NCBI GenBank assembly: GCA_001438985.1
Contig: LIAZ01000008.1
Location: forward strand, 1-17,956
DNA from: Acidimicrobium sp. BACL17 MAG-120823-bin42
Lineage (GTDB): Bacteria > Actinomycetota > Acidimicrobiia > Acidimicrobiales > Ilumatobacteraceae
Length of the DNA: 17,956 nt
Direction of reading: 5' to 3'
In this document: one piece after another, positions 6,654 to 15,034 of the stretch
How the letters are laid out: each line of letters starts with the position of its first letter
Numbering within the stretch: the stretch's first letter is position 1
Program-made: the position numbers and the translations under genes
The notes under the pieces: model-generated
Seen by the model: only the letters and a program-made list of their open reading frames with translations
Databases searched by the model: none
What the model was told of the DNA's origin: nothing

Positions 6654-8441
6654 CTAACTCTTTGCCGGCGGTGGCAACAAACGAATACCTAGTTCGTTCA
6701 GCTGCGCAGGATTCACAGGAGTTGGAGCATTCGTCATTGGATCTCCACCTGACTGTGTCTTTGGAAAGGCAATGACCTCGCGAATGTTTTCTTCGCCAGC
6801 CAAGATCGCAACCAATCGGTCGGTACCGAATGCAAAACCACCGTGTGGTGGAGCACCGTACTTGAAAGGTTGCAAGAAAAAGCCGAAGCGACGATCCGCA
6901 TCCTCGTCCGAGATTCCAAGTTGCCGAAAAACTCGACGTTGCATTTCTGGCTCGTGAATTCGAATTGAACCAGATCCAAGTTCCCAACCGTTGAGCACCA
7001 AGTCGTATGCCAACGCGCGAACACTCATCGGGTCGGATTCAAGTCGCTCAATGTCTTCTGGATGGGGCTGGCAAAACGGATGATGTCCCGGTTGTGGTTT
7101 ACCCGTTGTCGCATTGACTCCAACAAACAGCGGGAAATCAACAACCCACACATAGCGATACGGGCCCTCATGCACCGGCGGTCGGCCAATGTCGTTGCGT
7201 AACGTGCCGAGCACATCACAGGTGGTTGCCCATGTATCGGCAACGAGTAACAACAGGTCGCCTGGTTGGGCACCCATCGCGGCAACGAGCGCGCTTCGCT
7301 CGGCATCTGACAGAAACTTTGCGACCGGCGAGTCAAGCGACAAATCCTCGCCTACCTTCATCCAGACCAAGCCCTTTGCACCAATTTGCTTTGCACGGTC
7401 AGTCAGCTGGTCAAGTTTGTTGCGTCCTGATGCGGCAGCCTCTGGGTATGTCGCACTGTCGACCCTGATGCCCTTAATGCTTTGCGCTTGCGAGAACGCT
7501 TTGAACTCTGTCTGAGCAAAAACTTCCGTTAACTCAACGAGTTCCATTCCAAAACGCATGTCTGGTTTATCAAGGCCAAAGCGATTCATTGCATCGAGCC
7601 ATGTGATCTGTTCGATCTGCGGAGGACGCTTGCCTAACACTGCTTCGGCTGCGGCCATCACTGCCTCGCTGATTGCACCAAGCACATCGTCTTTGGTCAC
7701 AAAACTCATCTCAGCATCTAGCTGCATGAACTCGTATTGGCGGTCGGCTCGCAGATCTTCGTCACGCAAGCAGCGAGCGATTTGGTAGTAGCGATCGATA
7801 CCTGCAACCATCAACAATTGCTTCCACAGTTGCGGAGATTGTGGCAACGCGTAAAACGAACCTGGCTCCTTGCGTGATGGAACTAAAAACTCTCGTGCAC
7901 CCTCAGGCGTACTCGGCATGAGAAATGGTGTTTCTACTTCAACAAAATCTTGGGCTTCCATTGCTCGCCGAATAGCCGAGTTCACCTTGGCGCGAATTCG
8001 TAAATTGCGTTGCATCCGCTCGCGGCGGATGTCAAGATAGCGGTACTTCAATCGAACATTTTCGTCGACATCGTCTGCGCGGGCATCAATAGGAAATGGT
8101 GGTGCCTCAGCAGCATTCAGCACGGTGACAACGCAATCTGTTAACTCGACCTCACCCGTGGGCAGGTTGGCATTGATCGTTCCATCTGGACGCGCCTGCA
8201 CTCGACCCGTAATTTGCACGACCCATTCGGAGCGAACATCGATTGAGTTATCGACAACGCACTGAATCACACCGCTGTAGTCACGAACGTCGAGAAAGGC
8301 TAAATGCTCGCCATGCTCGCGCCGACGCGCGATCCAACCGCATACCGTAACGGTGTTGCCGATATTGCCTGATCGTAAGCCGCCACACAGTTGCGAGCGG
8401 AGCGAAGTTGCTTCGCCTAAAGGGTGCAATGGTGACGACAT
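6654..8441 (-). CDS. aspS: Aspartyl-tRNA synthetase, bacterial type, predicted non-discriminating
   Basis: Charges tRNA-Asp. It is 595 residues from ATG 8441, the size of bacterial AspRS with the GAD insertion. Domains: OB-fold anticodon-binding region (about 15-110) with VCGWIARRREHG (33-44), the class II core starting near 140, motif 2 around ARCLRDEDLRADRQYEF (222-238), the GAD-type insert (about 290-420), and motif 3 in GGFAFGTDRLVAI (534-546). ALPQSPQLWKQLL (198-210) is the aspartate-site loop. Two anticodon-domain positions that separate discriminating from non-discriminating bacterial enzymes read His43 and Gly87. These correspond to His31 and Gly83 of the Pseudomonas type, and predict that the enzyme also makes Asp-tRNA-Asn for GatCAB. 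That prediction is inference from family work. The gene starts 12 bases after hisS, without a clear Shine-Dalgarno sequence. Confidence 0.97.
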   Translation of the reverse strand: MSSPLHPLGEATSLRSQLCGGLRSGNIGNTVTVCGWIARRREHGEHLAFLDVRDYSGVIQCVVDNSIDVRSEWVVQITGRVQARPDGTINANLPTGEVELTDCVVTVLNAAEAPPFPIDARADDVDENVRLKYRYLDIRRERMQRNLRIRAKVNSAIRRAMEAQDFVEVETPFLMPSTPEGAREFLVPSRKEPGSFYALPQSPQLWKQLLMVAGIDRYYQIARCLRDEDLRADRQYEFMQLDAEMSFVTKDDVLGAISEAVMAAAEAVLGKRPPQIEQITWLDAMNRFGLDKPDMRFGMELVELTEVFAQTEFKAFSQAQSIKGIRVDSATYPEAAASGRNKLDQLTDRAKQIGAKGLVWMKVGEDLSLDSPVAKFLSDAERSALVAAMGAQPGDLLLLVADTWATTCDVLGTLRNDIGRPPVHEGPYRYVWVVDFPLFVGVNATTGKPQPGHHPFCQPHPEDIERLESDPMSVRALAYDLVLNGWELGSGSIRIHEPEMQRRVFRQLGISDEDADRRFGFFLQPFKYGAPPHGGFAFGTDRLVAILAGEENIREVIAFPKTQSGGDPMTNAPTPVNPAQLNELGIRLLPPPAKS

Positions 8442-8453
8442 GAGGCTTACAGC

Positions 8454-9722
8454 CTAGTTTGCCTCGCGAAAATTGCTGACTTCTTGACGAATTGCAGTCA
8501 CTAGTTGAGCACGCTCAACTGTGTACTGATCCCCCGAATTCATTGGTCGAATCAGTACCTGGCCGGCATCGAGTTCGTTCGTGCCAATGATGATTGACAC
8601 CTTTGCCCCGCTTCGATCCGCTGCCTTCATCTGGGCTTTCATGCTTCGACCATCAAAGGCTCGGTCGGCACCAACACCAGCACTTCGTAATTCGTTGCAC
8701 ACTTTGGCTGCCTCAAGTCCGCCCGTTGTATCAACGACAAATGCAAACACACGTGAGGCTGGTGCAGGAAATACATTCTCGGCATCACAGGCAAGCAACG
8801 TGCGGTCAAGACCGAGAGCAAAGCCAATTCCAGCCGTCGCCGGACCTCCTAACTCTTCAACCAATCCGTCATAGCGACCCCCACCACCAACCGCTGTGTG
8901 AGCCGCAGTGAGTGCAGTACTCACAAACTCGAATGTTGTCCTGCGGTAGTAGTCCAAACCGCGAACCAAACGATCATCAATTGTGTACTTAATGTTTTGT
9001 GCATCAAGTGCAGCCAGCACAGCAGCAAAGTGATCTCCAGCTTGCGCACTGAGATAGTCCCTAATTCGCGGAGCATCAGCAATGACGGCTTGGTCCTCTC
9101 GACGCTTTGAGTCGAGCACTCGAAGCGGATTCTTCGACAGCGTGATTCGGGACTCCTCCGACAGTCGGTCGATGTGAGATTCGAAATAGGTCCGCAAGAC
9201 ATCAGTGAATCGCTGCCTGTCTCCTGCATCGCCTAATGAGTTGATCGATAGCTGCACATTGGTCAGACCAAGTCGCGCATAAAACTGTGACGCCAAAGCG
9301 ATCACTTCGGCATCAAGATGAGGATCGTCAACACCAAGAACTTCGATACCCACTTGATCAAACTGTCGATACCTGCCCTGTTGTGGTTTTTCATAACGAA
9401 AGTTAGGACCTGCGTACCACACCTTCCATGGCGTAGTCGGCCGATGCTGCACGAACGCACGACACACACTCGCTGTCTGCTCAGGACGCAAGGCAACACG
9501 ACGCCCACCCTTGTCTTCAAAGTCATACATTTCTTTGGTGACCACATCGGTTGCTTCGCCAAGGCGAAGAAACACACCGAGATCTTCGAACATCGGTGGA
9601 ATCATGTACCCATAACCGGCTTCTTCAACGACGTCAGCAAACACTTCTTGGAACAATCTCCAACGAGCCGCATCAGGTGCAAGGATGTCCCTCGTACCGG
9701 GACTCGTGCTAAAGGCGCTCAC
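8454..9722 (-). CDS. hisS: Histidyl-tRNA synthetase
   Basis: Class II synthetase that charges tRNA-His. The protein is 422 residues from GTG 9722, typical for the dimeric bacterial enzyme. Motifs: GTRDILAPDA (9-18), the histidine-site loop ALRPEQTASVCRAFV (77-91), motif 2 region WYAGPNFRYEKPQQGRYRQF (102-121), the HisRS-specific RGLDYYRRTTFEF (254-266), GGGGRYDGLVEELGG (279-293) and motif 3 GFALGLDR (300-307). The anticodon-binding domain follows from about 325. The GTG start and the rel TGA stop share bases as GTGA, a 4-base overlap, so translation is probably coupled to Rel. No Shine-Dalgarno sequence is visible. No damage is seen. Confidence 0.97.
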   Translation of the reverse strand: MSAFSTSPGTRDILAPDAARWRLFQEVFADVVEEAGYGYMIPPMFEDLGVFLRLGEATDVVTKEMYDFEDKGGRRVALRPEQTASVCRAFVQHRPTTPWKVWYAGPNFRYEKPQQGRYRQFDQVGIEVLGVDDPHLDAEVIALASQFYARLGLTNVQLSINSLGDAGDRQRFTDVLRTYFESHIDRLSEESRITLSKNPLRVLDSKRREDQAVIADAPRIRDYLSAQAGDHFAAVLAALDAQNIKYTIDDRLVRGLDYYRRTTFEFVSTALTAAHTAVGGGGRYDGLVEELGGPATAGIGFALGLDRTLLACDAENVFPAPASRVFAFVVDTTGGLEAAKVCNELRSAGVGADRAFDGRSMKAQMKAADRSGAKVSIIIGTNELDAGQVLIRPMNSGDQYTVERAQLVTAIRQEVSNFREAN

Positions 9723-11950
9723 GAGGAAACATTAGTTGCCGGGTGGTCTCCAGCCATGACACGGTACGCGTCATACACCGAATCAATGCGCTTGATCGTG
9801 CGTAACACTGATTGCAAATGACTCGGATCAGCAAACTCAAACTCAAATCGCATGCGTGCGACCCGGTCTGTTCCCGTATGAGTAGAACACGCAACAATGT
9901 TGACGTGCTCTTCGCTGAGAGCGTTGGCAACATCGCGCAACAGTCGTGAACGGTCGATTGCCACCACTTCAACGGCAGCGACATAGGAGGTGCTGTCATG
10001 GCTGCCCGCCCACTCAACGTCAATCACTCGACCAACATTTTGGCTAATCGCCGTGATGGCATTTAAGCAGTCAGCGCGGTGAATGTATACCGCTTGTTCT
10101 GCTGTGAGAAAACCCAAGATCTCATCGCCAGGAACCGGGGTGCAACATTTGGACAACCGCACCAATGTTCCCGTCATTCCTTCTACATGGATCCCTGACT
10201 TCTGGTCTTGAACATCTCGGTCATCAAGTCTCAAACCCACCGATATCTGTTCCCCAAAACCACCATCACGCATTTGTCGACCAATTCGACCAGCCAAGGC
10301 TTCAGCCGAAACATGACCTTCACCAATAGCCCTAAACAACGTGGTTTCATCGCTGTAGTTCATGGCCTCAAGTTCGGATGCAAAAACCTCGGAGGTGAGC
10401 ACACGCTGTACGGGTAGTCCATGCTTGCGCAGATTCTCTACGAGATCATCGCGCCCATTATCGACAAGGTCTTCATTTCTTTCACGAGAGAACCACTGCT
10501 TTACCTTGCTCTTTGCCTTCGGCGAGACAACAAAGTTTGCCCACTCTTCCGACGGTCCAGCATCTTCGGACGTACTGGTTAATACCTCACACGTGTCACC
10601 CGAATTGAGCCGCGAATCAAGTGCAACCAACCGACCGTTTACTCGCGCACCAATACACGTATGGCCAACTTCAGTGTGCACACCGTAAGCAAAATCCACA
10701 GGTGTGGCATTGAGTGGTAATGCGATAACACGACCTTTTGGCGTGAATACGAACAATTCATCTTGCTCAAGATCCGTTTTCAAACTTTCGAGGAACTGTC
10801 GCGGATCAGAGACTTCGTCCTGCCAGTCGATGATGCGATTGAGCCAGTCAACATCTGCAGTGGGCACACCGTCCTTATAAGACCAATGTGAAGCAACTCC
10901 CCATTCGGCGCGTTGGTGCATGTCACGTGATCGGATTTGCACTTCAATGGGCTTTCCACCAGGACCAATCACCGTGGTGTGCAAGGACTGATACAAGTTG
11001 AACTTCGGCATTGCGATGTAATCCTTGAACCGACCAACCACTGGTTTCCAGTTACCGTGAATCGCACCTAAGGCCGAATAGCAATCCTTCACCGAGTCAA
11101 CAACGATTCGAATTGCCATGAGATCAAAAATCTCATCAAAATCACGACCCTTTTGCACCATCTTTTCGTACAAGCTCCACAGATGCTTGCCGCGAGCAGT
11201 CAATTCGGCATCAATGTTGACTGCGGTGAGCCATGTATTGACCTGGCCGAGCGCCTTTGCCAAATACACATCACGCTCAGGTGCACGAATGGAAACCAAG
11301 TAATCAAGTTCTGCGTAACGCTTCGGGAATAATGCGGCGAACGAAAGATCTTCAAGCTGTTGCTTCAGCTCTTGCATACCAAGCCGATGAGCAAGTGGAG
11401 CATAAATGTCGAGTGTCTCTTGAGCAACACGTCGCTGTTTGTCGACTGGAGCCGAAGCAATCGTGCGCATGTTATGCATGCGGTCCGCAAGTTTGATGAT
11501 CAAAACACGCATGTCCTTGGCCATAGCCACAAGCATTTTGCGCATCGTTGCGGCTTGCTGGGCTTCACGTGAATCGAATTGCAAACGTTCGAGCTTTGTT
11601 AGCCCGTCGACCAATCCTGCAACCTCTGCCCCGAATTGCGTCTCTACATCGCTGAGCGTGATCTCGGTGTCTTCTACTGCATCGTGCAACAACGCTGCAA
11701 CAAGAGACATTTCATCGAGACCAATATCGGCAACGATCCGCGCGACCGCGATTGGATGGCTGATGTACAGCTCTCCACTCATCCGCGATTGATGTTGATG
11801 TGCAGCGCTTGCAACTTCGTAGGCGCGATTGATCAGCGCAACGCTTCCTTTTGGGTTCCGTCGCTTGTAGGCCGACAGCAAGGGAACGAGATCTTCAATT
11901 ACCGCAGATTGATTTCTTCTCCATGGCAGAACCCGCGACGTTGTGCTCAT
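9719..11950 (-). CDS. rel: Bifunctional (p)ppGpp synthetase/hydrolase Rel (RelA/SpoT homologue)
   Basis: Controls the stringent response by making and degrading (p)ppGpp, with the ribosome as sensor. The 743-residue protein has full long-RSH architecture. The hydrolase domain has HPIAVARIVADIG (65-77), the HD pair at 89-90 in LLHDAVEDT, and LIIKLADRMHNMRT (150-163). The synthetase domain has GRFKDYIAMPKFNLYQSLHT (306-325) and EVQIRSRDMHQRAEWGVASHW (336-356). TGS starts near 399 (ELFVFTPKG), the zinc-finger region has KCCTPVPGDEILGF (601-614) with IHRADC (623-628), and ACT starts near 656. The synthetase motif reads RFKD (307-310), the RXKD form of bifunctional enzymes, not the EXDD form of synthetase-only RelA. 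With an intact HD pair this predicts both activities. ATG 11950 is 11 bases after secF. Confidence 0.97.
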   Translation of the reverse strand: MSTTSRVLPWRRNQSAVIEDLVPLLSAYKRRNPKGSVALINRAYEVASAAHQHQSRMSGELYISHPIAVARIVADIGLDEMSLVAALLHDAVEDTEITLSDVETQFGAEVAGLVDGLTKLERLQFDSREAQQAATMRKMLVAMAKDMRVLIIKLADRMHNMRTIASAPVDKQRRVAQETLDIYAPLAHRLGMQELKQQLEDLSFAALFPKRYAELDYLVSIRAPERDVYLAKALGQVNTWLTAVNIDAELTARGKHLWSLYEKMVQKGRDFDEIFDLMAIRIVVDSVKDCYSALGAIHGNWKPVVGRFKDYIAMPKFNLYQSLHTTVIGPGGKPIEVQIRSRDMHQRAEWGVASHWSYKDGVPTADVDWLNRIIDWQDEVSDPRQFLESLKTDLEQDELFVFTPKGRVIALPLNATPVDFAYGVHTEVGHTCIGARVNGRLVALDSRLNSGDTCEVLTSTSEDAGPSEEWANFVVSPKAKSKVKQWFSRERNEDLVDNGRDDLVENLRKHGLPVQRVLTSEVFASELEAMNYSDETTLFRAIGEGHVSAEALAGRIGRQMRDGGFGEQISVGLRLDDRDVQDQKSGIHVEGMTGTLVRLSKCCTPVPGDEILGFLTAEQAVYIHRADCLNAITAISQNVGRVIDVEWAGSHDSTSYVAAVEVVAIDRSRLLRDVANALSEEHVNIVACSTHTGTDRVARMRFEFEFADPSHLQSVLRTIKRIDSVYDAYRVMAGDHPATNVSS

Positions 11951-11961
11951 ATAGAGCGATC

Positions 11962-13089
11962 TTACCTACGTTTGTTTTTCCGCGGACGCGGTGGGTGGCT
12001 GAGCGCTGCTGTAGCTGATAGCTGCTCGCGTGACGCCCCTATGAGCACGTGCTTCTCTTGAGCTTCTTGGCTCGGATTCGTAGGTACACGCGCCTGCTTC
12101 TTTCCAGACCCGGCAATGCGCAACATCTCTTCCCCGAGGTGCAGCTCATCGGCAAGCGGCTTGAACTTCAGCTCACGGGTTTTCAATATTGCCAACAACG
12201 GAGTAGCTACAAATATCGACGAATACGTACCAAGCGCCATACCGACAAGCAACGCCAGGGCGAACTCTTCTAGCGCAATCGCACCGAGCACCCACGACCC
12301 AATCACCAACAACGACAACACCGGCAACACTGCCGCAATCGACGTGTTGATTGACCTCATCAACACCTGATTCATTGAAATGTTGGTGATATCTCCATAG
12401 CTCACTCGCGATGTAGCAAATCGTTTGGTGTTGTCATGCACCTTGTCAAACACCACGATGGTGTCATACAACGAGAAGCCAAGAATCGTCAGAATAGCAA
12501 CAACAGTTGCTGGAGTTACCGAAAATCCAAACAGCGAGTAAACACCAACACTGATGATCACGTCATGTGCCATTGCTGCAATCGCAGAGACAGCCATTTT
12601 CCACTCGAAACGCCATGAGATATACAACGAGACAACGAGGAAGAACACAAGTAATGCGCGAATCGCTTTTTCGGTAATACTCGCGCCCCAGGAAGAACTG
12701 ACAACGGCAACGCTGACGTCGTTAATTCCAACCTCTGCCTGATCAGCAAGCGCTTGTTGCACTTGAGCGCTGGTTGCTTCAGTCTGAGCACCCACCTGCA
12801 CACGGATACGCTCGCCTTCGGATCCACTCAAAACTTGGATCTTTGCTTCGTTGGTGTCGATTTGGTTTGCTTCCAAAATGTTTTTGACATCATCTACCGA
12901 AAGCGAAACTGCACTCACCTCCCACGCCACACCACCTTCAAAGTCCATACCCAAGTTGAGACCACGTGTGAACAACGAAACAACAGTGAGCAACATGATC
13001 ACAATGGAGAGCGTGAAACCCACCCACCGTCGACCATAGAAATTGATTGTTGTTTCACCTCTATACAGACGGCTGAAGCGACCACTCAT
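11962..13089 (-). CDS. secF: Protein translocase subunit SecF
   Basis: Membrane subunit that works with SecD to help complete Sec-dependent export using the proton-motive force. The protein is 375 residues. An N-terminal membrane segment (about 22-42) precedes the conserved LNLGMDFEGG (44-53), followed by an external domain and five further membrane segments. The fourth-segment motif appears as LGFSLYDTIVVFDKV. The C terminus extends about 80 residues past the last membrane segment as a hydrophilic, increasingly basic tail ending PPRPRKNKRR, probably cytoplasmic. The start overlaps the secD stop as ATGA. A strong Shine-Dalgarno sequence within secD precedes the ATG by seven bases, so SecF should be made efficiently and in step with SecD. 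Confidence 0.96.
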   Translation of the reverse strand: MSGRFSRLYRGETTINFYGRRWVGFTLSIVIMLLTVVSLFTRGLNLGMDFEGGVAWEVSAVSLSVDDVKNILEANQIDTNEAKIQVLSGSEGERIRVQVGAQTEATSAQVQQALADQAEVGINDVSVAVVSSSWGASITEKAIRALLVFFLVVSLYISWRFEWKMAVSAIAAMAHDVIISVGVYSLFGFSVTPATVVAILTILGFSLYDTIVVFDKVHDNTKRFATSRVSYGDITNISMNQVLMRSINTSIAAVLPVLSLLVIGSWVLGAIALEEFALALLVGMALGTYSSIFVATPLLAILKTRELKFKPLADELHLGEEMLRIAGSGKKQARVPTNPSQEAQEKHVLIGASREQLSATAALSHPPRPRKNKRR

Positions 13090-14636
13090 ACTGTTGCCTC
13101 CTCGCGTGCCGACACACCAAGAATCTTGCGACCCGCCATGAATTTTGATCTCGCCAAAAGCAGCAGCGACGGACGCGTGAACAGATACGCGACGACGACA
13201 TCAGTAAGTGTTGAGAGACCCAGGAAGAACGCGAAGCCTCGCACGGGACCCACAGTGAGGTACCACAAAATGATGGCACCCAAAAACGAGACCGTGTCTG
13301 CCGCAATGATGGTACGCCATGCCGAGTCAAAGCTGCGTTGAGCAGCCGCTTTCATCGTTTTTCCGTTCATCAATTCGTCCTTGAGGCGCTCGAAGAACAC
13401 TACGTACGAGTCGACAGTGACTCCAATCGAAACGATGATTCCGGCAACACCAGACAACGTGAGTGCAAGTCCATTTGACTTTGATAAAAAGGCAATAATG
13501 CTCCACAGGAACGCGCCCGAAACGGCCAAACCACCAACAACAATAAGTGTCAACAGCCGGTAATAAAAGAAGAAAAAGAGGATCACAAGCAGTACACCAA
13601 GAAACCCAGCGATCAAGGCTGCGCGAAGAGAATCTTTACCCAGCGTTGGTGAAACCGTTTGCACAGTTGCAACGCCAAACTTCACAGGCACCGCACCGAA
13701 TTCGAGAATCTTTGCTAAATCGCGAGCTTCCTGCTCAGTGAAATTGCCGGTGATCTGCACTGTTCCACCCGTGAACACTGCCTGTTGAACCACTGGAGCC
13801 GAGATGACAACGCCGTCAAGAGCAATCGCAATCTGCCCTGTTGGACATGTCTCGTCCCGATTAAAGCAACGTGTTGCTAAGGCATTCCAAATGTCTTCGC
13901 CTGCCGAGCCGTTTAACAATCCAACAACCACGCTCCAGGAGCCACTGCTAATTTCGGCGGCGGCGTCATTGCTAAACACAAGACCAGAGGCACCAGCAGG
14001 ACCAGCCGAATACACATCGCCATTTTCACCTAACAAAATCACCGCGGCATTGGGATCATTCGCATCTTGATTTGCCAAGATTTCATCGAGTGACGGTGTT
14101 GCTGAAGGTGCGGCTATGGCTTGGTCTGGCACAGACGTATCAGGTGACGTGGTATTGGCGATAGTGGTTTCTGGTGCCGCTACAGGAGCAAGCCCGCGGG
14201 AGTTACCCGGTCCGCTTGCTGCAGGCAACGAAGTATCAACAACCGTCGTTGCGGTTCCTGGCAACGTTGTCTCTGAGGACGTATTGAGTGTGCCCGATTC
14301 AAGCACTGGCCTCAGTAACAGCTGACCTTGCTTACCGATGATGTCAAGCGCGCGCTGTTGGTCATCAACGCCGGGCAAGTTGACAACGACCGTGTCACCT
14401 TGGCGAATGATTTCTGGCTCGGAGACACCGATCGAGTCAACGCGTTGGCGAATAATGTCAAGAGCAACATCAAGAGCTGCAATGTCGTACTCGCCCTCTG
14501 GCTGCAACGTAACGGATGCACCACCTTGCAGATCAAGGCCGAGTGCAGGAACGTTTCCTACAACGATATTGCCTACAAGTAATCCAAGAACGACAACAAC
14601 AATGCCAATAAGCGAAACGACGAGTCGCCTTACCAT
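13086..14636 (-). CDS. secD: Protein translocase subunit SecD
   Basis: Partner of SecF in the Sec accessory complex. The protein is 516 residues with six predicted membrane segments. Segment 1 (about 5-27) is followed by ALGLDLQGG (31-39), the SecD signature. The first part of the external domain has IIRQRVDSIGVSEPEI (61-76). Then comes a low-complexity Thr/Ser/Ala/Pro-rich insert (about 115-182). The head and base region has two cysteines at 257 and 264, VVISAPVV (276-283) and GNFTEQEARDLAKIL (297-311). Segments 2-6 run from about 335, with GVTVDSYVVFFERLKDE (405-421) in segment 4. ATG 14636 is 15 bases after yajC and has no good Shine-Dalgarno sequence. Actinobacterial SecD proteins often carry such flexible inserts (family knowledge). 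The insert is expected outside the membrane. Confidence 0.96.
   Translation of the reverse strand: MVRRLVVSLIGIVVVVLGLLVGNIVVGNVPALGLDLQGGASVTLQPEGEYDIAALDVALDIIRQRVDSIGVSEPEIIRQGDTVVVNLPGVDDQQRALDIIGKQGQLLLRPVLESGTLNTSSETTLPGTATTVVDTSLPAASGPGNSRGLAPVAAPETTIANTTSPDTSVPDQAIAAPSATPSLDEILANQDANDPNAAVILLGENGDVYSAGPAGASGLVFSNDAAAEISSGSWSVVVGLLNGSAGEDIWNALATRCFNRDETCPTGQIAIALDGVVISAPVVQQAVFTGGTVQITGNFTEQEARDLAKILEFGAVPVKFGVATVQTVSPTLGKDSLRAALIAGFLGVLLVILFFFFYYRLLTLIVVGGLAVSGAFLWSIIAFLSKSNGLALTLSGVAGIIVSIGVTVDSYVVFFERLKDELMNGKTMKAAAQRSFDSAWRTIIAADTVSFLGAIILWYLTVGPVRGFAFFLGLSTLTDVVVAYLFTRPSLLLLARSKFMAGRKILGVSAREEATV
13097..13103 (-). promoter_or_regulatory. Strong ribosome binding site for secF inside the secD 3' end
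   Basis: The minus strand reads GAGGAGG seven bases before the secF ATG at 13089. It lies within the last codons of secD (…EEATV). Together with the ATGA stop-start overlap it should support re-initiation and a balanced SecD:SecF ratio. Most other starts in the window lack such a site. Confidence 0.8.
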
Positions 14637-14651
14637 CCTGACGGCCGTTAA

Positions 14652-14993
14652 CTACTTCTGCTCAGCTGAAGGGTTTGCAGGATCGGGCGTTTTACCTGCA
14701 ATTGCCGTGCGCGAGATGCGGAACTCCACACCCGTGTTGGCTTCAAACCAGACGTATGGCTTGTCGTCTTCAATTTGCGAAATGTAGCCATAAATTCCTG
14801 CATTGAGCAACACATGGTCACCTTCTTGCAACGAACTCTGCAATTCCTTGGCAGCCTTCGCGCGTTTGCGCTGAGGACGAATCAACACCAAATACATTGC
14901 ACCGAAAATGACGACGATGGGCAGGAAACTAAGTGGTGAGCTCGAGTTCGTGTTTGACGCACCAGCGGCTACGAGAGAAAAGGCTGTGAACAT
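14652..14993 (-). CDS. yajC: Preprotein translocase subunit YajC
   Basis: Small single-pass membrane protein of the SecDF-YajC complex. It is 113 residues, within the family range. A membrane segment at about 20-39 (LSFLPIVVIFGAMYLVLIRP) is followed at once by the basic QRKRAKAAKELQ, which is the YajC signature. The soluble part continues with LQEGDHVLLNAGIYGYIS (55-72), equivalent to the family's GD-V-T-GGI-G segment, and FRISRTAIAG. A polar tail ends PANPSAEQK. AAGGA lies three bases before ATG 14993, a weak site. It lies 41 bases after tgt, the largest gap in the window, and just ahead of secD, the standard order. Confidence 0.93.
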   Translation of the reverse strand: MFTAFSLVAAGASNTNSSSPLSFLPIVVIFGAMYLVLIRPQRKRAKAAKELQSSLQEGDHVLLNAGIYGYISQIEDDKPYVWFEANTGVEFRISRTAIAGKTPDPANPSAEQK

Positions 14994-15034
14994 AAGTCCT
15001 TACTCTATCTCGCACACCTCTTGGTGGGGTCGCC

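Noticed and set aside
6523..6987. Minus-strand open frame of 154 codons across the aspS/rarA junction
   Set aside because: It overlaps the motif 3 end of AspRS and the start of RarA in a wrong frame and has no family features.
12754..13341. Plus-strand open frame of 195 codons across the secD/secF junction
   Set aside because: It is antisense to two clear Sec genes. The product is a His/Thr/Arg-rich string without family features.
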